DNA of 64,000 bases from Paenibacillus sp. HW567 (GTDB lineage: Bacteria; Bacillota; Bacilli; Paenibacillales; Paenibacillaceae). The stretch is taken from NCBI RefSeq assembly GCF_000374185.1, contig NZ_KB910518.1, forward strand, positions 5,356,957 through 5,420,956. The letters are read 5' to 3'. The position numbers and the translations under genes are program-made. The notes under the pieces are model-generated. The model had not been told where the DNA came from, ran no database searches, and saw only the letters and a list, made by a program, of their open reading frames with translations. Positions 53,944 to 63,273 of the stretch are shown piece after piece (position 1 is the first letter of the stretch; each line of letters begins with the position of its first letter).

Positions 53944-55701
53944 TCAAATCCTTCGATCTGAGGGCTTGTTCAGCGGTGAAAGTGAAATCCAGCCTCCGGC
54001 TTGAAGCTCCTTCACATTCAGCGATTTATGGGTGGGCCGCTCCAGCTTCCCCTCGTTCACCAGCCTGATAGCTTCATCACGGTAAGGACTGCTTAGGTTG
54101 ATCCCCGCAATGGACCAGTTGTCATCAGTTTCAGGCGATATCGTCTGACGTTCCCGGATATAGTCCACAATTAAATCGCGGATGCTCTGCGGCGACTCCC
54201 AATGCTTCGTGGCCCTCACCAGTCTGGATGCCTTCAGCAAGCTGCTGTAACGATAATTGTTGACCGCAAGCTGCAGCGGCTCGTTATCAGCCAGCGGCTG
54301 TCCGTTGTACACCACATCTTTGATACGTTTGCCGGAAGGCTGCGACAGGTCGATCCGGTAATGAATGCCGGCGAACATATCGTATAGGTAGGCGGGCACC
54401 TCCGGGTTGAAGCTGACGGAAAGATCGCCCGGCTTCCACTGATTGTAATGCGCTGCCGAGATTTCCATGTATGTCTTCAGCTCTTTACCAGTTACAGTCA
54501 CGACGTACAACAGATTGTCGAACGGATAGATGCTGAACACATTCGCATAGGTCAGCGGCCCTTTTCTCAGATCTGCCTTGTCGGAGAAAAGACTTGTCGC
54601 AGCTACGTCCGCTCCACTGGCCTGAAGCAGCACCTTCTGGATAAGGGTGATCACCGCCGTAGGCCGCAGTCTCCCCTCCGGTACGCCGCTGATTTCATCC
54701 CGCGGCTGAAAATCGGCTGCCGCTTCAGCCACTCTGCCGCCCTCCCCGGAAGAATTCGCTCTGCCGCCTTGTTCTATGAACCGGAGGGTCGCTTCGTGCG
54801 CCTCCGAGACGATGCTGCGGATAGCCGGGTCCGGCTCCCAGCCTCCCATATCAATAATCGAAACCTCACGCCCTACAACGCGGGGCTGATCTCCGTCCAG
54901 TTGAACCTCAAGGTCGAAGCGGACCACTTCCCGGCCCCGGTCGCGTGGACCGCCGATCACGGTATCGCCGAAACGCTCCTTGACGGTAATGTGCATATGG
55001 CCAACCATCAGCACGTCGGCCTCAGGGACCAGCCTGGCGATATGCTCTGCGGAATCGGAGCCTCCCTCTTCATCGAACTCGGCTACCATCCCCGCATGCG
55101 CGCTGATCACGATGATATCCGCCTTCTTGCCGGCCTTTAGCTCCGCGCTCAGGCTCCGCGCCGTTTCAGGCATAGCTTCGAACCGCAGAGCGCTCACCTT
55201 GTCTCCGTCCCATCGCGGAACGTTCGGATTCGTCAGCCCGATTACTGCCACCTTAATGCCCTGCACCTCTATTATGGAATATGGCTGTGCAAAGCGCTCC
55301 CCGCTGCGGTACCAAGCATTAGCCGCCAGTACGGGACAATTCAGCTCCTTGCTGAATTTATCAATCAGGCCCAATCCGAAGTTAAAATCATGATTGCCCA
55401 GGGTCATGGCCGCATAGCCCATGGCATTCATCGCCACAGATACCGGGTGCACAATGTCCAGCCTTTTGTTGTACACATCGTCAGTCAGTATATTCCCCTG
55501 AAATACATCACCGTTATCAATTAGAATGACCGCCGCTCCACTCTGCCTTACCTCCTGCACATAAGAGGCCACCCTTGCCATACCGTCATTTGCCGTATCT
55601 GCGCCGTCTTCGTAGCGGTATCCCCACAGGTTGCCGTGAAGATCAGAGGTCGCAAGAATCACAAGGTTCACCGTATTTCCCGTTCCAGCGGAACTGATCA
55701 T
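53944..55701 (-). CDS. 5'-nucleotidase/2',3'-cyclic phosphodiesterase family metallophosphatase
   Basis: 585 residues. Metallophosphatase domain (~10-240) with ATSDLHGNL, IDNGDVFQGN, LGNHDFNFG and VGHMHI metal sites; C-terminal 5'-nucleotidase domain (~330-520) with FSIYPFDNLLYVVTVTG. No signal peptide is visible (starts MISSAGTGNTVNLVILA), so it appears cytoplasmic, unlike UshA/YfkN. It follows the sugar permease gene by 22 bp and is probably co-transcribed, which suggests a phosphorylated compound arises from the imported substrate (inference). Confidence 0.88.
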   Translation of the reverse strand: MISSAGTGNTVNLVILATSDLHGNLWGYRYEDGADTANDGMARVASYVQEVRQSGAAVILIDNGDVFQGNILTDDVYNKRLDIVHPVSVAMNAMGYAAMTLGNHDFNFGLGLIDKFSKELNCPVLAANAWYRSGERFAQPYSIIEVQGIKVAVIGLTNPNVPRWDGDKVSALRFEAMPETARSLSAELKAGKKADIIVISAHAGMVAEFDEEGGSDSAEHIARLVPEADVLMVGHMHITVKERFGDTVIGGPRDRGREVVRFDLEVQLDGDQPRVVGREVSIIDMGGWEPDPAIRSIVSEAHEATLRFIEQGGRANSSGEGGRVAEAAADFQPRDEISGVPEGRLRPTAVITLIQKVLLQASGADVAATSLFSDKADLRKGPLTYANVFSIYPFDNLLYVVTVTGKELKTYMEISAAHYNQWKPGDLSVSFNPEVPAYLYDMFAGIHYRIDLSQPSGKRIKDVVYNGQPLADNEPLQLAVNNYRYSSLLKASRLVRATKHWESPQSIRDLIVDYIRERQTISPETDDNWSIAGINLSSPYRDEAIRLVNEGKLERPTHKSLNVKELQAGGWISLSPLNKPSDRRI

Positions 55702-55723
55702 GCTAAATCCCTCTCCTGTCGAT

Positions 55724-56551
55724 TTACTTTAGAACTGCCCCTGCCGTGAAGCTCTTCTCCATCTGATCGCTGAACAGCACATAAGCCAGCAGAATCGGGA
55801 GGGTGGAGATCACCATCGCCGCTGCCAGCGGCCCCCAACTGATGCTGTACTGTCCGCTGAAGTTCATCAATCCCAGCGGGAGCGTACGCAGCTCTTCTTT
55901 TTGAATAAAGGTGGCCGCCATCAGCAATTCATTCCAGACCGCCAGAAATACGTAGATGGCCACCGAAGCGAGCGGAGGCTTCAGCAGCGGCAGCACCACC
56001 CGGAAGAACGACTTGAAGACGCCGCAGCCGTCCATAAACGCGGCTTCCTCCAGCTCCTTCGGCATCGTCCGCAGAAAAGCCGAGAGCATGTATACGCTAA
56101 TAGGCAAATTCACAGCAATGTACGGCAAAATCACAGACAATCTTGAGCTGAGAACGCCCAGGTTCTTCAATATCATAAACAGCGGGATCAGCGTGGCATG
56201 AATCGGGATCATAACTCCCATCAGCAGAATGAATAGAATCACACCATTCCATCTGAACCTCATGCGCGTCAAGGCATATGCCATCATGGAAGAGAGCAGC
56301 AGCACACACCCCAGAGTAACCAGCGTAACGAAGAGACTGTTAAAAAAATACCGGTCAACCCTGGCGCTTACCCACGCCTCCGTGAAGTTGCCTAACCGCC
56401 ATGTCTGCGGCAGCGCCCACACCGTCCCGCCAATAATCTCCGAATTATCCTTAAATGCGCTTATGATCAGCCAATACAGCGGGAACAACTGGAGGGCGGC
56501 TATGATAACCATCAGCGCGTAGATGCCTGCTTTTTTCGTTTTTTTGAGCAT
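55724..56551 (-). CDS. carbohydrate ABC transporter permease, MalG-like
   Basis: 275 residues, six membrane helices. EAA loop that docks the ATPase: LEEAAFMDGCGVFKSFFRVVLPL near residue 160-180. Partner of the MalF-like permease (12 bp gap) and the upstream lipoprotein. No ATP-binding subunit is encoded here, so a shared MsmX-type ATPase is probable. Confidence 0.93.
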   Translation of the reverse strand: MLKKTKKAGIYALMVIIAALQLFPLYWLIISAFKDNSEIIGGTVWALPQTWRLGNFTEAWVSARVDRYFFNSLFVTLVTLGCVLLLSSMMAYALTRMRFRWNGVILFILLMGVMIPIHATLIPLFMILKNLGVLSSRLSVILPYIAVNLPISVYMLSAFLRTMPKELEEAAFMDGCGVFKSFFRVVLPLLKPPLASVAIYVFLAVWNELLMAATFIQKEELRTLPLGLMNFSGQYSISWGPLAAAMVISTLPILLAYVLFSDQMEKSFTAGAVLK

Positions 56552-56563
56552 GTCCGTCCCTCC

Positions 56564-57448
56564 TTAATATTCAATTTTTTCCCGGGTTAGCACCTTGTTC
56601 AGCACCCAGGCAATGACGAGGCATTCCAGCACCATAAATACAGCAAGCGCGCTGCCGTAACCGAAATTTTGCTTCAGGAAGGCCTCCTGGAACATTTTCA
56701 GGGCGATCATAGTTGTAGAATCAAGCGGACCTCCGTTTGTCATTACATACACACTTTCAAAAGTCTTGAGCGCATAAATGACGTTCAGGACTACGCATAT
56801 CCGCATCACATCAGCCAGCAAAGGCAAAGTAATATGACGCACAGCCTTCCAGCCTGTGGCCCCGTCCAGCTTCGCCGCTTCATAATACTGCTCGGGGATG
56901 CCCTGAATACCGGCGAACAGCATCAGCATATTGTAGCCGACATAATGCCAGGTTGTTACGATCAGAACCGACAGCAATGCGGTCCCGGTGTCACCGAGCC
57001 ATGCCTGTGCCAGGCTGCCCAGCCCGGCGGCTTCCAGCAGCGCATTCAGCATGCCGATGTTCGGATCGTAGATCTTGACCCACAGCAGGCTCACCATTGT
57101 CGTTGACATCACTACAGGGAAAAAATAGATATTGCGGAACCATTTACGCCCCTTTACTTTTCGGGAGACGAGTAGCGCCAGGGCGAATGAAAGCGGCAAT
57201 TGGATACACACACCTGCGCCTATAAAAGCAAGACTGTTCCATACCGCCTTCCAGAAGCTCTTGTCCTCCGTAAACATCTGAACATAGTTGTCCAGTCCTA
57301 TATAGGTCATCGGATTGATGCCGTCCCACTTCTGGAGACTGTAATATCCCGTCATCACAATAGGGACAAAATAGAAAACCAGAAACAGGAGTAAGCCGGG
57401 CAATAAAAACAAAGTCAGCATTTTCTTGCTGGAGAGCGCTTTTTCCAT
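56564..57448 (-). CDS. carbohydrate ABC transporter permease, MalF-like
   Basis: 294 residues, six membrane helices. EAA loop YYEAAKLDGATGWKAVRHITLPLL near 185-208. Start ATG behind CAGGTGG. It lies 122 bp after the binding protein gene with a hairpin between them. Confidence 0.93.
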   Translation of the reverse strand: MEKALSSKKMLTLFLLPGLLLFLVFYFVPIVMTGYYSLQKWDGINPMTYIGLDNYVQMFTEDKSFWKAVWNSLAFIGAGVCIQLPLSFALALLVSRKVKGRKWFRNIYFFPVVMSTTMVSLLWVKIYDPNIGMLNALLEAAGLGSLAQAWLGDTGTALLSVLIVTTWHYVGYNMLMLFAGIQGIPEQYYEAAKLDGATGWKAVRHITLPLLADVMRICVVLNVIYALKTFESVYVMTNGGPLDSTTMIALKMFQEAFLKQNFGYGSALAVFMVLECLVIAWVLNKVLTREKIEY

Positions 57449-57473
57449 AAATTATCCACCTGCCAGGTTGCAG

Positions 57474-57509
57474 AAAAGCGATGCGGTCCTCACGGGCGGC
57501 ATCGCTTTT
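57474..57509 (-). terminator. hairpin between binding-protein and permease genes
   Basis: AAAAGCGATGC / GCATCGCTTTT, perfect 11-bp stem with a 14-base loop and TTTTCTG on the reverse strand. A partial terminator or mRNA-stabilising stem would give more binding protein than permease, the usual pattern in such operons. Confidence 0.75.
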
Positions 57510-57570
57510 CCCAAAGTATATTTCTAACCGAAACACCCTGCGTTCCGGGCCTTGTCCGGGTTGCGCCGTC

Positions 57571-58866
57571 CTAATTCGCCTTGCGGAGCAGCGTCTCCAA
57601 TTGAGTTGTGAACTGCTCGGCAGTCAGCATCCCGCCATACAACTGCTGTGTCAGATCGCGATACTCCTGCCCGACAGCCGCCGGGAGCAGACCGAACCAC
57701 ATAGCCTGTGTTTTTGCTGTCTTGCCGATATCCGTTGCATACGCTGCAAGCTGCTCGTTCTGGGCTTCGGATTTCACATCGCTTTTGGCATAGCCGGGCA
57801 GCCCTTTTTTGACAAAACCGTCATTGAGCTTCAAGGACAGGCGAATGGCAAACTCTTTGGCCGGTTCCACATTTTTGGAGCTGTTGTTCACGAACAGGGA
57901 GTAAGGTGCTTTCGCGTTCTGAAAACCGATGGTCGCACTGTATACATCTTCCGCGCCTGTCTTAGGAAACACGATGTAACCCAGGTTATCGCCCATTGCC
58001 GTCGACAGCGCAGAGAAGTTGAAGCTTCCGTCGATCCACATCAATGCTTTATCGTTCTTGAACAGCTCCTGCGCGTCCAGGTAGGCAGAACCGATGAATC
58101 CCTTCTGGAAGGCATTCGTTTTCACCAGCTCAAGCACGCGGTTAGCCGCTTCAACGAATGGCGCATCTGTAAATTTCCCCTGACCGCTCATCGCATGATC
58201 AAAGGCATCCACGTTCTCGCGCGCTACCAGCATGTTGTAGAGCAGATCCGCCTGCCATCTTTCTTTTCCTCCCAGGGCAATTGGAATGATTCCCTTATCG
58301 TTGGCGGATTGAATAAGCGACTGAAGGTCCTCCCATGTCTTAGGGGCTGAAGCGCCAAGCTCATTGACCAGCTTTTTATTATAATAGAGCACCAGTGTCG
58401 TGCTGATATTGGACGGAACGGAATAAATGTTGCCATCCTCTTCCTTCACCAGTTGATTGTCCAGAAATTGCGCACCCAGTCCTGTCGAATCCAGCGTATC
58501 GTTCAGCGGAGCTACCGTCTTCGACTGCAAAACCGGGGTTCGGAACGATTGTCCGGCATGCTGCTGGAATACATCCGGCAGTTCGTTCGCGGCGAGAGCG
58601 ACACTAAGCTTGGTTTTGTACGTCTCATCCTGTATATATTCGTACTTCAAATCCAGGCCCATTTCCTCAGCAACAGCATCAGCAGAAGCCTGGTACATCG
58701 GGTCTGCGTCAAACATCCATAACGATATTGACTTCTTCACGTCTGCCCCGGCCGTTTCCTGACTATTCGCCGCCCCATTGTTGTCTGCCGCTCCTCCGCA
58801 GGAAGTTAGCACTACACTTAAGAGAGTGACCGATGCTGCAATAACCCCAAACTTTTTACCAAACAT
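57571..58866 (-). CDS. extracellular sugar-binding lipoprotein of an ABC importer
   Basis: 431 residues. Lipoprotein signal with lipobox LTSC (Cys at ~23), then the MalE-like family 1 solute-binding fold with NELPDVFQQHAGQSF near 100 and GIIPIALGGKERWQ near 195. Start is ATG at 58866, ten bases after AAAGGTGG; a UUG in that site is rejected. The adjacent YesMN-type two-component system probably induces it. The sugar cannot be told from sequence. Confidence 0.92.
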   Translation of the reverse strand: MFGKKFGVIAASVTLLSVVLTSCGGAADNNGAANSQETAGADVKKSISLWMFDADPMYQASADAVAEEMGLDLKYEYIQDETYKTKLSVALAANELPDVFQQHAGQSFRTPVLQSKTVAPLNDTLDSTGLGAQFLDNQLVKEEDGNIYSVPSNISTTLVLYYNKKLVNELGASAPKTWEDLQSLIQSANDKGIIPIALGGKERWQADLLYNMLVARENVDAFDHAMSGQGKFTDAPFVEAANRVLELVKTNAFQKGFIGSAYLDAQELFKNDKALMWIDGSFNFSALSTAMGDNLGYIVFPKTGAEDVYSATIGFQNAKAPYSLFVNNSSKNVEPAKEFAIRLSLKLNDGFVKKGLPGYAKSDVKSEAQNEQLAAYATDIGKTAKTQAMWFGLLPAAVGQEYRDLTQQLYGGMLTAEQFTTQLETLLRKAN

Positions 58867-58987
58867 CTGACTTGAACCACCTTTCAAAATGTAAAGGATT
58901 CGAACTACAGGTACAATCTTAGCAAGCGCCGGACAGGGTTCGAATGGATATCTGTTAGTTCTGGCGGTAAAATTTTTAGGTATGTCA

Positions 58988-59085
58988 AGTGGAAACGGTT
59001 ACGCTGTCCTTATAAGGACGGTATCCGTTTCAGCGAGAAATATAAGGATAATTTATAGTGTGAAACATATAAATTCTTATCATTT
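58988..59085. repeat. 98-bp double-hairpin dispersed repeat, copy C
   Basis: TGGAAACGGTTACGCTGTCCTT..AAGGACGGTATCCGTTTC, AGCGAGAA, AAATATAAGGATAA..TTCTTATCATTT. Same order and length as copies A and B. Confidence 0.85.
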
Positions 59086-59112
59086 AAAAAAGCCCGGCTG
59101 AATAACCGGACC
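59086..59112 (-). terminator. response regulator terminator
   Basis: Reverse strand GGTCCGG-TTATTCA-GCCGGGC followed by TTTTTT; short stem of CCGG/CCGG core, ~15 bases after the stop. Confidence 0.65.
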
Positions 59113-59126
59113 TTGGCAGCAGCAGG

Positions 59127-59960
59127 TCAATGTCTGTCCACAATCAACCCGCTGTTCACTTTGTTTGGAGTAATCCCGAATTTCTTCTTGAAGCATTTGC
59201 TGAAGTAGAATGGGTCGCTATAGCCCACCTGATGGGCAATTGTCGCAATCTTGGGGACCGACGTTTCATCGGAAAAGGAACTGTGCCGCAGCAGCTCCAT
59301 CGCTTTGCCTAGCCTGATATTGGTCACATACTCTACAAAAGACTCGCCGGTCTCCTTCTTGAAGGTGTGGCTCAAATAGCTCGGGTTCACGAACAGGGTG
59401 CCCGCTGTCTGCTGGAGTGACAGATTCTCATCGGCGTAACGCTCATTCACAAAAGCAACCGCTTCGCGGATCAGCCGGTTCCCGCTTCCCGGCAGCAGTC
59501 CCGGTTCCGTCGCTTGAGTATAACCCGCCTCCCGCTTCAAGCGGTCAATGTAGCGCAGCCCCTCCCATTTCTCGGTCAGCTCAGCGCGTATTCCGCCCAG
59601 TGCCTGTTCAAGCTGCGTCTCATCAATGGGCTTCAGCAAATAATGGCTTGCCCCAAGCGAAATGGCCCTCTGTGCATAATTGAAGTTGTCGTAGCTTGTA
59701 ATGAAAATCAGCTTGGCGGAAGAATTCAGGGCACGGACCTCCTTTACGAAGTCCAGCCCGCTCATATGCGGCATTTCAATATCCGTAATCATGAGATCAA
59801 TCGGCTGCTCTTTCATAATCTTCAGAGCTTCTGAACCATTCTCTGCCTCGGCCGCCACCTCGAAGCCGGCAGCGTCCCAGTCGATCAGATGAATCAGAAG
59901 CTGTCTGAAATAGTATTCGTCATCCGCAATCAAGACGCGGCTTGCCGGCAGTGTGCTCAT
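59127..59960 (-). CDS. response regulator with AraC-type DNA-binding domain (YesN-like)
   Basis: 277 residues, short for YesN proteins. Receiver domain (1-~125) with acidic D13-D14, phosphoacceptor D60 (MITDIEMPHMSG), Thr/Ser in FITSYDNF and Lys in LLKPIDE; AraC helix-turn-helix pair at ~175-275 (LSLQQTAGTLFVNPSYLSHTFKKETGESF, YSDPFYFSKCFKKKFG). Only 3 bp after the kinase gene. Expected to activate the neighbouring sugar ABC operon. Confidence 0.93.
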   Translation of the reverse strand: MSTLPASRVLIADDEYYFRQLLIHLIDWDAAGFEVAAEAENGSEALKIMKEQPIDLMITDIEMPHMSGLDFVKEVRALNSSAKLIFITSYDNFNYAQRAISLGASHYLLKPIDETQLEQALGGIRAELTEKWEGLRYIDRLKREAGYTQATEPGLLPGSGNRLIREAVAFVNERYADENLSLQQTAGTLFVNPSYLSHTFKKETGESFVEYVTNIRLGKAMELLRHSSFSDETSVPKIATIAHQVGYSDPFYFSKCFKKKFGITPNKVNSGLIVDRH

Positions 59961-59963
59961 AGG

Positions 59964-61733
59964 CTATTCATCAACCTCCTCCGGGTCGTCCGTGTTCAGG
60001 ATCAGCGGCAAGCGGAGCAGTACCTCCACTCCTTTGCCGGGCTCAGACGAAAGCTCAATGCCATAGGACCCGCCGAACCGCAATTGAATCCGGTCCTGGA
60101 TATTTTTGAGGCCAAAGCTGTACAGCTCGCCTTCCCCCTCGTTCGACCAGATACGCTGCTGCTGCTCTTCATCCATGCCTTTGCCGTTGTCACGCACAAT
60201 AAAGATGAGGTTGCCCTGCTCCCCCTCGCCTTCAGCATAACCGAAGATTTCACACAGCCCTCCGTCCGGCATCTCCCTGATGCCGTGATGAATGGCGTTC
60301 TCGACAAGGGGCTGCAGCAGCATCGTCGGCACTCTGCAGGCCTCTATCTCCGGTTCGAACTCAATATGGTATTTCAGCTTTTTGAAGCGGATTTGTTGAA
60401 TATACAGATAGCTTTGCAGATGCTTTTTTTCCTGCGCAACCGCAATAAGCTCCTGTCCGTTGTTAAGCGAGCTGCGGAAGAACTCACCTAGCGCCCGCAG
60501 AATATTGCTGATTTCTTTGGCGTTCGCCATCACTGCCATCGAACGTATCGTATCCAGCGTATTATACAGAAAATGCGGTTTGATCTGTGAATACAGCAGC
60601 CGCAGCTCCAGCAGCCGCTTGGTCTTCGCATCCTCCTCTACCCGGAGGACCAGCCCCTGAATGTGGTCAACCATTTCATTGAACGTTGCGCCCAGCCGTC
60701 CGATTTCATCGTCAGTCTCGGCAGGTGCGCGCATATTGAGGTTTCCGGCTCCCACCTCGACAATCGCCTCGCTGAGCCGCTTAAGCGGCCGGGTCAGCAG
60801 CCGCGAGAACACAATAGACAGCCCCACCGCCGTCACCATGCTGATCAGCCCGAAGACGATCATCAGCAGGGCGATTTTCCAATACCCGTAGGTCAGCGCT
60901 GAAGTCGGAACCAGATGGACAACCTTCCAGCCGTATGGCTCAAGGCTTTGGAAGGAGACCAGATATGTAACTCCGGCCACGTCAAAAATCCGGCTGCCCT
61001 CATCCCCTGCCCGGACCCACTGCGAGAAGGAGTATCCCCGGACCGACCGGCTTACCAGCGACTGATCACTTGCGGATACAATGAGGCCATCTCCGTTGAT
61101 GACCATTGTAGGATTCTGAGCACCCTGCCCATTTTGGTATAGCCGGGCCAGTGTCCGCTCGTCCATATTTACATAGATATAACCCAGGGGAGTCCCTTTC
61201 TCCATACTCATAATGACTCTGCCCAGGCCGATCATATTTTTGCGTTTCATGCCAGAGTAAAAAGACGGCCGGAACGTATCCACCCAGACGGCTCCGCCCC
61301 TTGCCGAATCAATCTTTTCCCTTGGATAGACGTCAAGGCTTTGCAGCGATACACCCGTCAGGTTGGAGGTGTAATATAACTCTCCGCTTCCGGATTCTAT
61401 GATGACAGAGTCGATATTCGGTTCCGTCTCCAGCATCGCAGCCAGCGTATTATGTATGGATTTCAGAGCGGATACATCGGAGCCTGCTCCTGTATTCTCA
61501 CTCAGCACATGTTGTGTGTCCTGATTGATTAAGGCGAACTTGGAAAAGTTCTGCACGGAGAGAAACATGGTTGCCAGCGACTTCTTCACCAGGTTCACTT
61601 CCTGCTGCGAGCTTGCGGTTGTCCTCTCCAGGGTCTGGTTAAATACAATCCGGTAGATGCTTATAATAAAGAAAACAAGCGCCAGTGAGACGATAAGGAT
61701 GTTGCTGATTTGAATTTTTTGCCGAAGCGGCAT
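59964..61733 (-). CDS. sensor histidine kinase (YesM/LytS-like, HisKA_6)
   Basis: 589 residues. Membrane helix (~10-32), extracellular Cache-like sensor (~35-285), second helix (~290-315), HAMP (~318-370), His_kinase domain with the phosphoacceptor His in YSQIKPHFLYNTLDTIR, and an ATPase domain with VENAIHHGI, DNGKGM and GLKNIQDRI. Start is uncertain: ATG at 61733 (MPLRQKIQISN) matches the family, but GGGAGGAGG lies ~30 bases upstream without a good start codon, and an open frame continues to an ATG at 61805. Confidence 0.92.
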   Translation of the reverse strand: MPLRQKIQISNILIVSLALVFFIISIYRIVFNQTLERTTASSQQEVNLVKKSLATMFLSVQNFSKFALINQDTQHVLSENTGAGSDVSALKSIHNTLAAMLETEPNIDSVIIESGSGELYYTSNLTGVSLQSLDVYPREKIDSARGGAVWVDTFRPSFYSGMKRKNMIGLGRVIMSMEKGTPLGYIYVNMDERTLARLYQNGQGAQNPTMVINGDGLIVSASDQSLVSRSVRGYSFSQWVRAGDEGSRIFDVAGVTYLVSFQSLEPYGWKVVHLVPTSALTYGYWKIALLMIVFGLISMVTAVGLSIVFSRLLTRPLKRLSEAIVEVGAGNLNMRAPAETDDEIGRLGATFNEMVDHIQGLVLRVEEDAKTKRLLELRLLYSQIKPHFLYNTLDTIRSMAVMANAKEISNILRALGEFFRSSLNNGQELIAVAQEKKHLQSYLYIQQIRFKKLKYHIEFEPEIEACRVPTMLLQPLVENAIHHGIREMPDGGLCEIFGYAEGEGEQGNLIFIVRDNGKGMDEEQQQRIWSNEGEGELYSFGLKNIQDRIQLRFGGSYGIELSSEPGKGVEVLLRLPLILNTDDPEEVDE

Positions 61734-62067
61734 GCTGCGTCTGACCGGGAAAAGAGCGATAGCTTGAACCTCCTCCCTACAATACCCCACCGATGTATAT
61801 TTCATGTTTCAGCATAATTTATGAGCATTAGAAGAACGTAAAGAGAACAGGAGGATTATGTAAAGCGGAGAACAAGCAGAGGGCCATGCGGTGGCAACAT
61901 GAAGATGAAATTCTGAACAAAATGCATAAAAAAGCAGGCTCCGGCACTTACGGGCAGGCCCAACGGGTGGGCCTCCCTGCAAACGCCGAACCTGCTTGGG
62001 CATAGACTTAGCGCTGCTGAGCTGAGCAGCGGCGGGCCATTGGTGGCAGAAGATTCCCGCATAGCCC
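61734..62067. other. intergenic region between queG and the kinase gene
   Basis: Holds the large hairpin terminator at 61928-61998 and the AT-rich upstream region of the kinase gene. No further gene seen. Confidence 0.6.
61928..61998 (-). terminator. long nested hairpin terminator after queG
   Basis: Reverse strand AAGCAGG..(CGGCG) outer arm pairs with (TGCCG)..CCTGCTT, enclosing TGCAGGGAGGCCCACCC-GTTGGGCCTGCCC; followed by TTTT. About 70 bases after the queG stop. Confidence 0.7.
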
Positions 62068-63255
62068 CTATGCCTCCTCCTGCTTACGCAGCTTATCCTG
62101 CGCCCGCTCCAGCATCTCCCGGACCGTGGCATCCTCTTCGCGGTGCAACGCCTGCTCTACCACCGCCTGTGCCTCTGCCCCGCCGATGCGCCCGAGCGCC
62201 CAGGCCGCGCTTCCGCGCATTTCCGGCCGGGTCTCCCGCAGCACAATTTCAGTCAGCTTCGGCACAGCGCCGGCCTCCTTGAAATTGCCAAGCGCGATCA
62301 CCGCATTGCGCTGGATGGGCTTCTTGCCCCGCCAGGCTGCCGCACTGCTGCCGAACCGGTCCTTGAACTCACGGTTGCTGAGTTCAAGGATCGGCAGCAG
62401 CAGCGGCTTCACAATCTCCGGATCAGGAAGCAGCTCCGGGCGGTGGCTCCAATTCTTCCCGCGGTTATGCGGGCAGACGATTTGGCAGGTATCGCAGCCG
62501 TACAGCCGGTTGCCGATCTTGGTCATATACTCTTCGCTCAGGAATCCTTTGGTCTGCGTCAGGTAGGAGATGCAGGCCTGGGCATTCAGCTCACCCGGGC
62601 CTACCAGCGCCCCGGTCGGACAAGCATCAATACATTTCGTGCAGTCCCCGCAGCCCTCCTGCACCGGGACATCCGGCGGGAACGGGATATTCGTCACCAT
62701 CTCCCCCAGATAGATCCATGAGCCCCATTTGGGGGAGATGATGCCGCAATTTTTGCCGCTGAAGCCGATTCCCGCACGTTCAGCTACCGCGCGGTCCACC
62801 AGCACACCGGTATCCACCATGCTGTCCAGCTCCGCTCCCGGCACCCGCTCCCGGATGAAGCTATCCAGCTTCGCCAGCGCCTCCCGCAGCACATGATGAT
62901 AGTCTTTGCCCCAGGAGGACCGGGCCAGAATCCCCCGGCGTGCGCCCGGCTCCGACTTGGGCGGGTTTTGCATTTTGGATGGATAAGCTACAGCGATCGC
63001 GATGATAGACTGCGGCTGCTCACCGGACTTCAGGGCGGGAATGGTCCGCTTGTCCAGATCAGGCTCCTCGAAGCCGGATTCATAGCCGTTATCGCGGTGC
63101 TCCTGAAGAATATTTTTCAAATATAAAAACGGCTCCGCAGTAGCAAACCCGATATCGTCAATACCAAGCGCCGGTGCGGCCGCCTTAATTTCAGCTTTGA
63201 GATCTTCCCACTTCGAAGGCGGGGGAGCGTAAGATGCCTGGATGTTGTTATTCAT
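62068..63255 (-). CDS. queG: epoxyqueuosine reductase
   Basis: 395 residues. Cobalamin/iron-sulfur enzyme for the last step of tRNA queuosine synthesis. Two [4Fe-4S] motifs: GCGDCTKCIDACPTGAL near 200 and CDTCQIVCPHN near 255; RAVAERAGIGFSGKN is a family block. The C-terminal ~75 residues are HEAT-like (VPKLTEIVLRETRPEMRGSAAWALGRIG), as in the long Gram-positive QueG form. Start ATG behind GAAGGAG; 18 bp after the signal peptidase gene. Confidence 0.95.
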   Translation of the reverse strand: MNNNIQASYAPPPSKWEDLKAEIKAAAPALGIDDIGFATAEPFLYLKNILQEHRDNGYESGFEEPDLDKRTIPALKSGEQPQSIIAIAVAYPSKMQNPPKSEPGARRGILARSSWGKDYHHVLREALAKLDSFIRERVPGAELDSMVDTGVLVDRAVAERAGIGFSGKNCGIISPKWGSWIYLGEMVTNIPFPPDVPVQEGCGDCTKCIDACPTGALVGPGELNAQACISYLTQTKGFLSEEYMTKIGNRLYGCDTCQIVCPHNRGKNWSHRPELLPDPEIVKPLLLPILELSNREFKDRFGSSAAAWRGKKPIQRNAVIALGNFKEAGAVPKLTEIVLRETRPEMRGSAAWALGRIGGAEAQAVVEQALHREEDATVREMLERAQDKLRKQEEA

Positions 63256-63273
63256 TTCCGCCTTCTCCTTCTG

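Larger units (their letters stand above)
58867..59126. other. 260-bp intergenic region upstream of the sugar importer
   Basis: Contains two TTCGAA sites 40 bp apart (58899-58904 and 58939-58944), possible regulator sites, a candidate reverse-strand promoter TTGTAC-17-TACATT around 58886-58915, repeat copy C and the response regulator terminator. Confidence 0.5.

Noticed and set aside
58896..58945. GGTTCGAATCC-like sequences recalling a tRNA T-arm.
   Set aside because: No acceptor stem, D-arm or anticodon arm can be folded around them.
58987..59000. TGGAAACGGTTACG resembles a catabolite (cre) site upstream of the sugar importer.
   Set aside because: It is part of the dispersed repeat present at unrelated loci and lacks the final conserved A.
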